A stretch of DNA of 64,000 nucleotides from CBDFGN01 sp965247065 (GTDB lineage Bacteria > Bacteroidota > Bacteroidia > Cytophagales > Cyclobacteriaceae), in NCBI GenBank assembly GCA_965247065.1, contig CBDFGN010000006.1, positions 1,302,001 to 1,366,000 on the forward strand. The letters are read 5' to 3'. The notes under the pieces are model-generated. The model was not told the DNA's origin, did no database searches, and was given only the letters and a program-made list of their open reading frames with translations. Each line of letters begins with the position of its first letter. Positions within the stretch are counted from its first letter, which is position 1. This document shows, piece by piece, positions 18,194-26,612 of the stretch. Both the position numbers and the translations under genes were made by a program.

Positions 18194-18287
18194 TCAGGGA
18201 TCTTCAGTGCCCGGCATTTCCATCACAAATCACTGATAACCAATTGAGCAAAATCACCAATTGATTAATCTTCTTTGTTGATCGGTC

Positions 18288-18317
18288 GATTGAGAATTGA
18301 TGATTCCGATAGCTGAT
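18288..18317 (+). repeat. 30-bp imperfect repeat, right of the IS3 block
   Basis: Begins GATTGAGAATTGATGATTCC and resembles 15878-15907. Just downstream, CAATCGCGTAATC occurs twice in succession (about 18347-18375). The region between the IS and the DUF1080 gene (18207-18456) is otherwise empty of recognisable genes. Confidence 0.4.
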
Positions 18318-18456
18318 GTTAGCGAGCAGTTACATCAACAGTCAACAATCGCGTAATCGGCAATCGCGTAATCATCTGCTTCCAACTCCTACGTTCCGCT
18401 CATCTGTTGCACGAAGGCTTTATAATTCCCATATTTGGATGCGAAATAATATTCCC

Positions 18457-19161
18457 ATGAAATTGCAGATCGTTAATAGCTTAATGTGCGTCCTAATGAT
18501 CACCCTGGGCCTTGGGTTCTCCACCTGTTCATCAAAGACACAAGAATCGGATACTACCTTAATCGAGGATCCGGTTATTAAGGAGCCGACTAACGAGGAG
18601 CCCAAGATTCTGTTCGACGGACAAACTGTTGAGGGCTGGGAAGGCAACATGGACATGTTCAGGATCGAGGACGGCGCCATCATTGCCGGTACCATGGATA
18701 CGGATATTCCTAGAAATGAATTTCTCTGTTCGGACGAGCTGTACGACAATTTCGAACTTCGGCTAAAGGCCAAACTAATAGGGAAAGAAGGTAACGCCGG
18801 AATCCAATTCCGGAGCCAAAGAGTTCCAGATCATAATGAAGTTATAGGTTATCAATGCGACATAGGCAGAGATCAAGATGGTACCATCTGGGGGTATTTG
18901 TACGATGAATACCGCAGGAAGAAATTCTTGACCAGCCCAGATAACGATGAAATGATGAAGGTGCTGAATCCTAATGGCTGGAATCAATTCGTCATCAGAG
19001 CGGAAGGAGCTCGAGTTCAAATTTGGTTCAACGATTTGCAGACAGTGGATTATACCGAGGAGGACGAAAGCATCTTAACAAAGGGCGTAATATGCCTTCA
19101 GATCCATGGAGGGTTGGCATCGGAAGCGTGGTACAAGGACATTGAGCTAATTGAGCTTTAG
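18457..19161 (+). CDS. DUF1080 (3-keto-disaccharide hydrolase type) lipoprotein
   Basis: The start at 18457 is chosen for its lipoprotein signal MKLQIVNSLMCVLMITLG (Cys at FSTC). The 234-residue product contains one DUF1080 (PF06439) beta-sandwich: KILFDGQTVEGWEG, EFLCSDELYDNFELRLKAKL, NAGIQFRSQRV, GWNQFVIRAEG, VQIWFNDLQTVDY and a final AWYKDIELIEL. The family is named for hydrolysis of 3-keto-disaccharides and has a concanavalin/laminarinase-like fold. It sits 57 bp before a large cytochrome c protein on the same strand, which could supply the oxidation step. The first member of a run of matching genes to 31.8 kb. Confidence 0.88.
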   Translation: MKLQIVNSLMCVLMITLGLGFSTCSSKTQESDTTLIEDPVIKEPTNEEPKILFDGQTVEGWEGNMDMFRIEDGAIIAGTMDTDIPRNEFLCSDELYDNFELRLKAKLIGKEGNAGIQFRSQRVPDHNEVIGYQCDIGRDQDGTIWGYLYDEYRRKKFLTSPDNDEMMKVLNPNGWNQFVIRAEGARVQIWFNDLQTVDYTEEDESILTKGVICLQIHGGLASEAWYKDIELIEL

Positions 19162-19218
19162 ATAGTCGCTAAATCTCAATCATTATATGAAAACCATTCT
19201 AATGTGATTCTTACAACC

Positions 19219-22200
19219 ATGACCAGAATACTCTATGCAGCCAACCTGGTAGGGATGTTGTTATGTGTCGCTTCCTGTGAACCAAAAAAGGAGGAGCCTA
19301 AGATCCTTAGTGAGCAGGAAATAAGACTTCCGGAAAACGCCCTCAAAGGACTGGAAGTAGCTGATGGCTTGGAGGTTCAACTATTCGCCTATGAGCCTAT
19401 GGTGCGCAATCCTACCAATATAGATATTGATGACCGGGGTCGCGTATGGGTAACTGAAGGAAGAAACTATCGACCGTGGATAAACGAAGATAATCCGCAC
19501 ATTAAGGAAGGAGATCAATTGCTGATCCTTGAAGACACCGATGGAGACGGGATTGCCGACGATCGGAAAGTCTTTTACCAGGGGGTGGACATCAACGCAG
19601 CAATAGGGATTTGTGTTTTAGGCAACAAAGCAATCGTGTCATGCAGCCCCGATATCCTGGTTCTGACCGATACAGATGGAGATGATCAAGCAGATAAGAA
19701 AGAAAAGCTGTTCACTGGGATCAGCAATCCCCAAAATGAGCATTCGGTTCACGCCGTGGTTTTCGGTCCCGATGGAAAGTTGTATTTCAACTTTGGTAAT
19801 GCCGGGGAACAAATAGCCGACAAGAATGGAGATCCTATAATTGATGTTTTTGGCATCGAGGTGAACGACAAAGGCAATCCTTATCGTCAAGGTATGGCCT
19901 TCAGATGCAATCTCGATGGCAGTGAATTTGAGGTTCTGGGTCATAATTTTCGCAACAATTACGAACTGGCGGTTGATTCTTATGGAACGGTTTGGCAATC
20001 GGATAACGATGATGATGGTAATAAATCCTGCCGAATCAATTATGTCATGGAATCCGGAAATTTTGGCTATAAAAACGCGCTCAACGGAGCGCATTGGACA
20101 GCACGGCGCCCGGGGATGCATAACGAAATCCCTATGCGCCATTGGCATCAGAATGATCCGGGAGTCGTGCCGTATGTGCTGATTACCGGCTCCGGCTCTC
20201 CTGCCGGAATTGTCGTGTACGAAGGGGAATTACTTCCTCCGCAGTACCAAGGTCAATTGATCCACGCGGATGCCGGTCCCGGTATCACCAGAGCCTACTC
20301 AACGATCAAAGACGGAGCCGGTTTTAAGGCGGAAATGATTAATATTCTTGCCAGAACCACCGATAACTGGCATCGCCCATCCGATGTGGCTGTCGCCCCG
20401 GATGGTTCGATTTTCATTGCCGATTGGTATGATCCCGGTGTTGGCGGGAACCTGGCCGGAGATCCGTCTGGTGGAAGAATTTTCCGTGTGGCTCCCGAGG
20501 TGGACAACTACAACGTTGATCCACCCGATTATTCGACTCCCGAAGGAGCCGTTGAGGCCCTGAGAAGCCCGACAATCGCCACTCGCTACAATGCATGGAC
20601 CCAGTTGAATGATTGGGGCGATGAAGCCGAAGAAGCTCTTATTAAGCTATGGCAAAATGGCAACTCCAGATATCGAGCCAGAGCATTATGGCTACTGACC
20701 AAGATGTCAGGTTCCGAAGATCAGTACATTAATGCGGGATTGCAGGCCAATGATCCGGATATCAGGTTAACTGCGATAAGGGCCGCGCGGCAGGCGAATC
20801 CCCGGAGTCTCGATGTGTATTTAACAAAGGTTTTAAAGGATCCAGCGCCGGAGGTTCGTCGTGAAGTTGCTCTTGCACTCAGAAACATTGAAAACAAGGA
20901 TTTATCCGCGCAATTATGGACTGCCTTAGCCATGCAGTACGATGGTAGGGATCGCTGGTACCTCGAGGCCTTGGGTATTGCTGCAGAGGACAACTGGGAA
21001 AAATATCTGGAATTTTGGCTGGAAGAAGTAGGTAAGGATTGGAGCCAAAAGCCGGGTAGAGATATTATCTGGAGATCAAGGGCTCCCCAAAGTCTTGAAT
21101 ATCAACTGACTTTGATAAAGGATCAAAATCTGTCATTGGAAGAGGTGGCCAGGTTGCTGCGGGCAACCGATTTTCAAACCCACACAAATAAGTCTCTTTG
21201 GATAGCGGAATTGCTCGATGTTGAACACACTGATCAGAAGGAGTTCAATATTATGGTGATCAACCAACTGGATCCGGCTTTTGTGGCTCAATCTACCGAG
21301 GTAAAGAAAGTGGTGATGGAGATTCTACCGGATCTATATGGGACTCTGACCTATCTGGATTTGGTAAAGAAGCTGGATTTGCGCGATCAGCAGGAAGGCG
21401 TATTTCAAATGGTGTTGGACAATCCAAATCATGAAATCGGGGTGAGAGCGGCCAATCTTACATTTGAGTGGAGTGGGGTGAGGCCGTTTAAGACGGTTAT
21501 GGAAAGCAACAATCAGGAAGAAAAGAGAGCTGTGGTTCAGAACCTGGGTCGTTTTCGTAATGATGAAGGAAAGACATTGCTGATGGAGGTAGTTGTGGAC
21601 GAGCAGCAATCAGTTTCATTACGGAGGTTAGCGGTCGAAAGTATCAGCCTGGGATGGCGCTGGGAGGCCATGCTACAGCTATTGGAAATTGAAGGGCTGG
21701 ATCCTGAGTTGAGGAACGTCGCGGCAACTAAGCTGCTTGGAGCTCCCAGGCCAAAGGATCGTGAATTAGCCATGAAGGCACTCAATCAGAACCAATCCAC
21801 GCAGGACTGGCCGGCGATGAATATATTGGCTGCAAGTACTGGGGATATTGAAGGAGGCAAAACGGCTTTTCAACAGTTCTGCGGCAGCTGCCATCAGATA
21901 GACGGTGAGGGTACGTCCTTCGGACCGGACCTTAGCGAGATTGGGAATAAGCTGGGAAAGGAAGGGATCTTGATATCAATTATGGACCCGAATGCCGGAA
22001 TAAGCCATGGTTTCGAGGGAGAAATGATCAAGACCAGCGAGGGAAAGACATTTGCCGGATATGTTTTAAGTGAAACCGAGGACAAGATTGAATTGCGCAT
22101 GCTAGGGGGTATAAACCAATCTATTTCGAGGCAAGAAGTCCTTTCCCGGGAAATGGCTGATAATTCTCTGATGACGGCCAATCTGCACCTGGCAATGGGA

Positions 22201-22302
22201 CAGGACAGACTAAAGGACGTTGTAGAATACCTGGCGTCCCTGAAGAACTACCAAACCATGCACGAAAATCCATATCAGGGGAAGGTGCAGTATGAAAGGT
22301 AA
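19219..22302 (+). CDS. PVC-type dehydrogenase-like propeller with HEAT repeats and C-terminal cytochrome c
   Basis: The start at ATG 19219 gives a lipoprotein signal (VGMLLCVASC) and 1027 residues. The N-terminal half is a sorbosone-dehydrogenase-like propeller of the putative membrane-bound dehydrogenase type: GLEVQLFAYEP, RVWVTEGRNY, DTDGDGIADDRKVF, NEHSVHAVVFGPDGKLYF, VAPDGSIFIADWYDPGVGG. The middle (about 440-780) has alpha-helical HEAT-like repeats. The end carries one c-type haem site CGSCH (888-892) and FGPDLSEIG. It is probably an electron-transferring sugar oxidoreductase on the outer face of a membrane. Cofactor and substrate are not shown by sequence. The architecture is typical of Planctomycetes/Verrucomicrobia and some marine Bacteroidota. 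Confidence 0.88.
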   Translation: MTRILYAANLVGMLLCVASCEPKKEEPKILSEQEIRLPENALKGLEVADGLEVQLFAYEPMVRNPTNIDIDDRGRVWVTEGRNYRPWINEDNPHIKEGDQLLILEDTDGDGIADDRKVFYQGVDINAAIGICVLGNKAIVSCSPDILVLTDTDGDDQADKKEKLFTGISNPQNEHSVHAVVFGPDGKLYFNFGNAGEQIADKNGDPIIDVFGIEVNDKGNPYRQGMAFRCNLDGSEFEVLGHNFRNNYELAVDSYGTVWQSDNDDDGNKSCRINYVMESGNFGYKNALNGAHWTARRPGMHNEIPMRHWHQNDPGVVPYVLITGSGSPAGIVVYEGELLPPQYQGQLIHADAGPGITRAYSTIKDGAGFKAEMINILARTTDNWHRPSDVAVAPDGSIFIADWYDPGVGGNLAGDPSGGRIFRVAPEVDNYNVDPPDYSTPEGAVEALRSPTIATRYNAWTQLNDWGDEAEEALIKLWQNGNSRYRARALWLLTKMSGSEDQYINAGLQANDPDIRLTAIRAARQANPRSLDVYLTKVLKDPAPEVRREVALALRNIENKDLSAQLWTALAMQYDGRDRWYLEALGIAAEDNWEKYLEFWLEEVGKDWSQKPGRDIIWRSRAPQSLEYQLTLIKDQNLSLEEVARLLRATDFQTHTNKSLWIAELLDVEHTDQKEFNIMVINQLDPAFVAQSTEVKKVVMEILPDLYGTLTYLDLVKKLDLRDQQEGVFQMVLDNPNHEIGVRAANLTFEWSGVRPFKTVMESNNQEEKRAVVQNLGRFRNDEGKTLLMEVVVDEQQSVSLRRLAVESISLGWRWEAMLQLLEIEGLDPELRNVAATKLLGAPRPKDRELAMKALNQNQSTQDWPAMNILAASTGDIEGGKTAFQQFCGSCHQIDGEGTSFGPDLSEIGNKLGKEGILISIMDPNAGISHGFEGEMIKTSEGKTFAGYVLSETEDKIELRMLGGINQSISRQEVLSREMADNSLMTANLHLAMGQDRLKDVVEYLASLKNYQTMHENPYQGKVQYER

Positions 22303-22531
22303 GACATTGCCGATTAACCGCTTCAGTTTATCCATGGCCCTTGTTTTTGATCATCGATACACTGAACTTTTTAAACGGCTTCCACTTCTCTTGGCCTCAT
22401 TAGTTAATGAAGCAATCACCAGAATGTTACTCCTGTTTAAACAAATGGGCAATGGTTAATCCTATCAGTGCTAACAGCTAATATGTGATACGGCAGCTGA
22501 TTTAATTCTACGTTGAAGTAACGCCGATGAA

Positions 22532-24865
22532 TTAGGGGGCACTATTCAAAGTATACCACGCCTCTCCTGTCCACAGGGACTGCCCCGTAACACTTCTCAA
22601 CTCTTCGCTTAGGAGAAAATATACCACGCGTCGATCTTTCAGCCCGGGAATTGCGAGATGCGCTCGCTTACGGTCTGATGATAGAGTTATTTCTGTTATC
22701 GATAGGGTTTCAAGATCCATCTTTGGCCCACCATATTTTGGTGTAGGTTTGTACCACCATTGCTGGACTGTATAGACCGCGGGTTTTTCTCCTTGCCCTT
22801 CTGCCAACCCTTCTGTAAAAGTCAAGTCAAATCCATCTGATACCGCTTCAATTTTTAGGATCTCAAAAGTGCTTCTATCGGTAAACTCCAGGCGTTGCAG
22901 GCCATATTGCTGTCCTTTCCAACCCCAATTACCATGCATACCGATACCCCCGACATATAGCGCACCATCAGGTCCCCAAACCGATCGATTGATTCCAGCC
23001 TCCAAACCTTGGGTGAATCGAAAGACCGCTCCCTGGTAAGAATCGTTGATTTTTTCCAAGAAAACTCTTTTCAGCCCCCCGTGGGTAACCTCTCCGTGGA
23101 GAAGTTGTCCAGCATAAATCCCCCGGGGAATCAGGACAGGCTGACCTGGTGAATTGCCAATTTCATCCTGGGGAAGCCAAACTGCCGGAAGAGCCGTTTC
23201 CAAACCTTCATACCGATCTCCTGCTCCATATTGACAACCATGAAAGTGTCCCTCCCGAACATGAATTACCTTGCAGGCCGGTACCCAGCGACCCTGGTTT
23301 TCGGTAATGAACAATTCGTTATCCGGCCCGACTCCCAGACCATTTGGCTGTCTTAGGCCAGTGATGATTTTTTGAAAACCACCATCCTGGCCTATCTTGA
23401 TCACAGTTCCCCGATCGGGATGCTGAAGCTCGTGGGACATCAACCTGAAGGCGAGCCCTAATCCGGCGTAAAAAAACCCATCCTTATATTCCAACCCAAA
23501 GGAGAATTCGTGGAAATCCGCCGTGGCACCCCACGCGTTACAAATGTTGCGGTACTCATCGGTGATTCCATCTTGGTCGTGGTCGATAAGCTGCGTCAAC
23601 TCTCGTTTCTGCAAGACGAATATGTCGTCCTCCACCACTTTTATGCCCAACGGCTCAGACAGGCCTGCAGCGATCCGTTCAATTCGAATGTGGTTGGTAT
23701 CACCGGTCTCAACCCCGGAAAGTGCATATATGGCACCCAGGGAATCCCAGGTAGAGATCAACAATCTCCCGTCAGGCAAGAAGTCCATACCTCCCACACG
23801 AGGTCTTAACCAATTGGGATGAATGGTCTGGACCATCAAACTTGGGTGCAATCCTTCCAAGGCCGAGCCAAAACCTGGCTTTTGCGGTGATTCTGCCACC
23901 TCATCCTCAGCCTTAATTTTAACTTCTGGCAAGAACACCTTCTTTTCTGTTCTTAGGGACAATATGTAGCGTATCATTCGCTTAACATCCTTTTTCGGCA
24001 ATTCCGGATGAGCCTGCATGGGGACACTTCCCCAGACCCCAGCCCCCCCTTGTTTTACCTTGTCAATCAAATACTGAATACTTGTCTTGTCATTTTCATA
24101 TTTGTCGGCAATCTGTCGGTACCCAGGCCCAATGGTATGTTCATCCAATTCATGGCAGGTGTTGCAGCCGCTTCGGTCAAGCCAATACTGCGACCAAGCA
24201 CCTGATACGTATCGCTTTGAGGGCGAAGCTGCGGTTGGAAGAACATCGTAATACTGCGTAAAGGATTGTTCCACATTCGACGGCATTCGAAGCTCTCCGT
24301 TCCAAACGATCAGGTCGTTCTGCATTCCTTCGGTTCGAAACGTACGGCGAAAACCAACCTTACCCTTCTCTTCGGGCACAAACTCCGGGTTCTCGAAAAT
24401 TTTCACACGGGTTCCATTGGTGAGCGGCAGGTCATATTGAAAAGTGATCTGGTTGTCCTCTAACCTATAACCTTTAAACTCCGGATCGACTACTTCTAGC
24501 TGTCCATTTCTCTCAATTTTCCAGGGCCGGTCATCCACCGGTTTTTCCCAGTAGGCATTACCCCAGCTAATGGGCTGTATGGTCTTTACATTGTTATAAA
24601 CTGCACCATCCCAGTGGACGCCTCCATTCCAGAGCTTATAAAGAGCGCAGTTTTCAGTGTTGTAAGCAGCGTATGCTTCCTTGTCAAGCGCCAGGGTGAC
24701 CATTCTTACCTGCTTGTCTAATACTGAACGAATTACCCACGGATCCTGAGGACGCTCTATTGATTCCGGTGGTGTTTGGCAGCCGAAAAACAGAAGGAGA
24801 CATAGATGGCCAACCCAAAACTGGGGTCGGGCTTTCAAAAATGCAATGATTAGTGATCTTGACAT
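22532..24865 (-). CDS. Cytochrome c plus sorbosone-dehydrogenase-like propeller lipoprotein
   Basis: The start at 24865 gives MSRSLIIAFLKARPQF... with a lipoprotein end LCLLLFFGC; an upstream in-frame start at 25054 would add 63 unlikely residues. The 777-residue product has an N-terminal beta domain (WVIRSVLDKQVRMVTLALD), a single-haem cytochrome c (CNTCH 234-238, with KQGGAGVWGSVPMQAHP giving the distal Met), then a six-bladed propeller (GGMDFLPDGRLLISTWD, DHDQDGITDEY, QPNGLGVGPDNELFITENQG, GPDGALYVGGIGMHGNWGW). It is convergent with the PVC-type protein and shares architecture with the fusion protein at 28226. Likely a periplasmic sugar dehydrogenase; no direct substrate evidence. Confidence 0.85.
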   Translation of the reverse strand: MSRSLIIAFLKARPQFWVGHLCLLLFFGCQTPPESIERPQDPWVIRSVLDKQVRMVTLALDKEAYAAYNTENCALYKLWNGGVHWDGAVYNNVKTIQPISWGNAYWEKPVDDRPWKIERNGQLEVVDPEFKGYRLEDNQITFQYDLPLTNGTRVKIFENPEFVPEEKGKVGFRRTFRTEGMQNDLIVWNGELRMPSNVEQSFTQYYDVLPTAASPSKRYVSGAWSQYWLDRSGCNTCHELDEHTIGPGYRQIADKYENDKTSIQYLIDKVKQGGAGVWGSVPMQAHPELPKKDVKRMIRYILSLRTEKKVFLPEVKIKAEDEVAESPQKPGFGSALEGLHPSLMVQTIHPNWLRPRVGGMDFLPDGRLLISTWDSLGAIYALSGVETGDTNHIRIERIAAGLSEPLGIKVVEDDIFVLQKRELTQLIDHDQDGITDEYRNICNAWGATADFHEFSFGLEYKDGFFYAGLGLAFRLMSHELQHPDRGTVIKIGQDGGFQKIITGLRQPNGLGVGPDNELFITENQGRWVPACKVIHVREGHFHGCQYGAGDRYEGLETALPAVWLPQDEIGNSPGQPVLIPRGIYAGQLLHGEVTHGGLKRVFLEKINDSYQGAVFRFTQGLEAGINRSVWGPDGALYVGGIGMHGNWGWKGQQYGLQRLEFTDRSTFEILKIEAVSDGFDLTFTEGLAEGQGEKPAVYTVQQWWYKPTPKYGGPKMDLETLSITEITLSSDRKRAHLAIPGLKDRRVVYFLLSEELRSVTGQSLWTGEAWYTLNSAP

Positions 24866-25509
24866 TCCGAGCTTGCTATGCCCCACACACGGCGGCAGAT
24901 CGGGAGCAGTTTCAACCGTTCCAATGTAAGACAATAGTGTTGCACCTACAAAAGTTGAGTGAATGATCGAATAAGCGAAAGCTATTACACTTAGATTTTC
25001 AAAAAAGCTCGTAGATTCCAAAGTTCTGAACCATCCCCGTTCGCCAATGCGCAATTTTGCGATTTTTGAGTGCCCATTTAGTACTACTAATTAGCTAATT
25101 ATAACTCACTAATGATCAGGCGCTTTAATAAACTCAGAAAGGGTCTCGGTTTGCGCGTTTAGCTAGAAAAAAGAAGAAAACCTCGCCGGGCGTTGACCCG
25201 TCTTTGGCTTCGCCAAGGCTACGCCCGGCGAGGGGTCCACTATCATAAGGCGTCTGTTTGACCAGAGTTGGAGATCCCGGCCCGGCTGCCGGGAATGACT
25301 GCTAGAATGTCCACTAATTCAAGTTATCTACTTGATGTTCGGTTCCTTAACCGTTAGGACTTTGCTAGAACCTAAATCCATGTTTCACGCGAAGCTCGCA
25401 GAGCTATCACTCGGAGTAACCAAGTTCTTTGCGCTTCCTAGCGCATCTCGAGGATACACATAGATTGCAATACCAATTCTAAGATTCCATAAAGGTTGTA
25501 AGGAATGGC
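24866..25509. other. Intergenic region with a strong hairpin
   Basis: About 640 bp between two genes transcribed leftwards. Apart from the inverted repeat at 25181-25233, no gene, RNA or recognisable regulatory element was found. Confidence 0.4.
25181..25233. repeat. 13-bp perfect inverted repeat with internal hairpin
   Basis: CCTCGCCGGGCGT (25181-25193) pairs exactly with ACGCCCGGCGAGG (25221-25233). The loop contains a second stem TTGGC-TTC-GCCAA. The GC-rich, branched structure stands out from AT-rich surroundings. It may be a terminator-like structure or a REP/MITE-like repeat. No T-run follows. Confidence 0.7.
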
Positions 25510-26478
25510 TCACGCTTCTTTCCACCACTGATGCACCAGATCCAAATCGCGCTTCATGGCAGCGAAAACCTTCTCTTGACTGGCCTTATCCAAATTCCTA
25601 CTCCCATGCTCTGCCCCGAACAGATCATATTCAAAATGTACTGCAACCGGTACTTTGATATTGTAGGTCTTCAAGATTTTGAAATAGGCTACAAAATCGA
25701 CCATGCCTTCACCTAATGGTGTATTTAATACCTTCCATTTTCCATTTATTTGCTCCCACCGAAAATCTTTGATTACAATGGTGCGGATACGGTCTTTGAT
25801 CAACCGAAGACCATTGGGCCAGGAATAACCACCGTCGACCATAGCATGTCTGATATCGTATTGACAGCCCATGGCGTCGGGAGCGGTTCCTTGCAGCAAT
25901 TGCCAAACCTCCCAGATTGCAGCACCTACCACCCCTCCGGCGTGATTCTGATAAGTTCCCAGTATTCCCAAAGTTTGGCTCAAGGCCGCAAGTTCCATGA
26001 CCTGTTGATTAATAGCCTTCATGGCCCCGGGCATTGAACCTTCTTTTGGATATCTATAGTAGCCCAACCGGTAGTATTTTATTCCCAGGTTGGCAGCGGT
26101 TTCCAACACCGTCTTGCTGGTGGGATTTAACTCAGTAATGCCACTTACCATCATGGTGGATTGTAACCCGGCCTCTTTTAAGGCTTCAATCGCCCTTGGC
26201 AAGTCCTCACGTACATTCTCAGGCTCTACATGCCCATTTTTTCGGACCGTCAACTCAATTCCGTCAAAACCAATATCAGCCGCAGCCGCAGCCATATCCT
26301 TGTAGTTCAAAAATTGAAGATGCTTTGAAAAAACATGCAATTGGAGCCCCTCTTCCTCCAAAGGCTGATCCCTAGTTTGTGTGTCTGCAAGGTGTGGAGC
26401 TAGCGACATTAGAGTGCTCATGATAGCGCCATCCTTAATGAAACTTCGTCTCGAATATCCCTTTTCGAATTTCCCCAA
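25510..26478 (-). CDS. Tat-exported sugar isomerase/epimerase-like TIM barrel (AP endonuclease 2 superfamily)
   Basis: 322 residues with twin-arginine signal YSRRSFIKDGAIM. The mature part is a xylose-isomerase-like barrel: DIGFDGIELTVRKNGHVEPE, GITELNPTSK, GIKYYRLGYYRYP, GTYQNHAGG (metal-site His), YDIRHAMVDGG (metal-site Asp/His), IVIKDFRW, PLGEGMVDF, and VPVAVHFEYDLFG (metal-site Glu). Members act on free or keto sugars; relatives are found with DUF1080 and Gfo/Idh genes in 3-keto-sugar routes. Export through Tat puts it in the periplasm with the cytochromes. It is divergent from the enolase-superfamily gene across 134 bp. Confidence 0.85.
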   Translation of the reverse strand: MGKFEKGYSRRSFIKDGAIMSTLMSLAPHLADTQTRDQPLEEEGLQLHVFSKHLQFLNYKDMAAAAADIGFDGIELTVRKNGHVEPENVREDLPRAIEALKEAGLQSTMMVSGITELNPTSKTVLETAANLGIKYYRLGYYRYPKEGSMPGAMKAINQQVMELAALSQTLGILGTYQNHAGGVVGAAIWEVWQLLQGTAPDAMGCQYDIRHAMVDGGYSWPNGLRLIKDRIRTIVIKDFRWEQINGKWKVLNTPLGEGMVDFVAYFKILKTYNIKVPVAVHFEYDLFGAEHGSRNLDKASQEKVFAAMKRDLDLVHQWWKEA

Positions 26479-26612
26479 TATTTGAATGCCCTTTCAATTG
26501 GACTTATCAATTTCTAAATTAGCAAACATTCTTACCAATAGTAATTACTTGTATCTTCGGTTTTGATTCTGGGGACTAATCAGACCCGCCAGTAAGTTAA
26601 ATCCATTTAGAA

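Larger units (their letters stand above)
16888..18206 (+). mobile_element. IS3-family element, copy 2 (complete)
   Basis: About 1319 bp. The left end TGTACGTCCCTGAT...TTGACCACTTTT and the right end, read in reverse, TGAAGATCCCTGAT...TTGACCACTTTT form imperfect inverted repeats with TG...CA termini. It carries orfA and orfB in -1 relation. No clear target duplication surrounds the whole block (AAG left, GTG right), in line with the rearranged left copy. Confidence 0.85.

Noticed and set aside
15910..18206. Composite transposon made of two IS3 copies
   Set aside because: The copies abut directly with no cargo between them and one is truncated.
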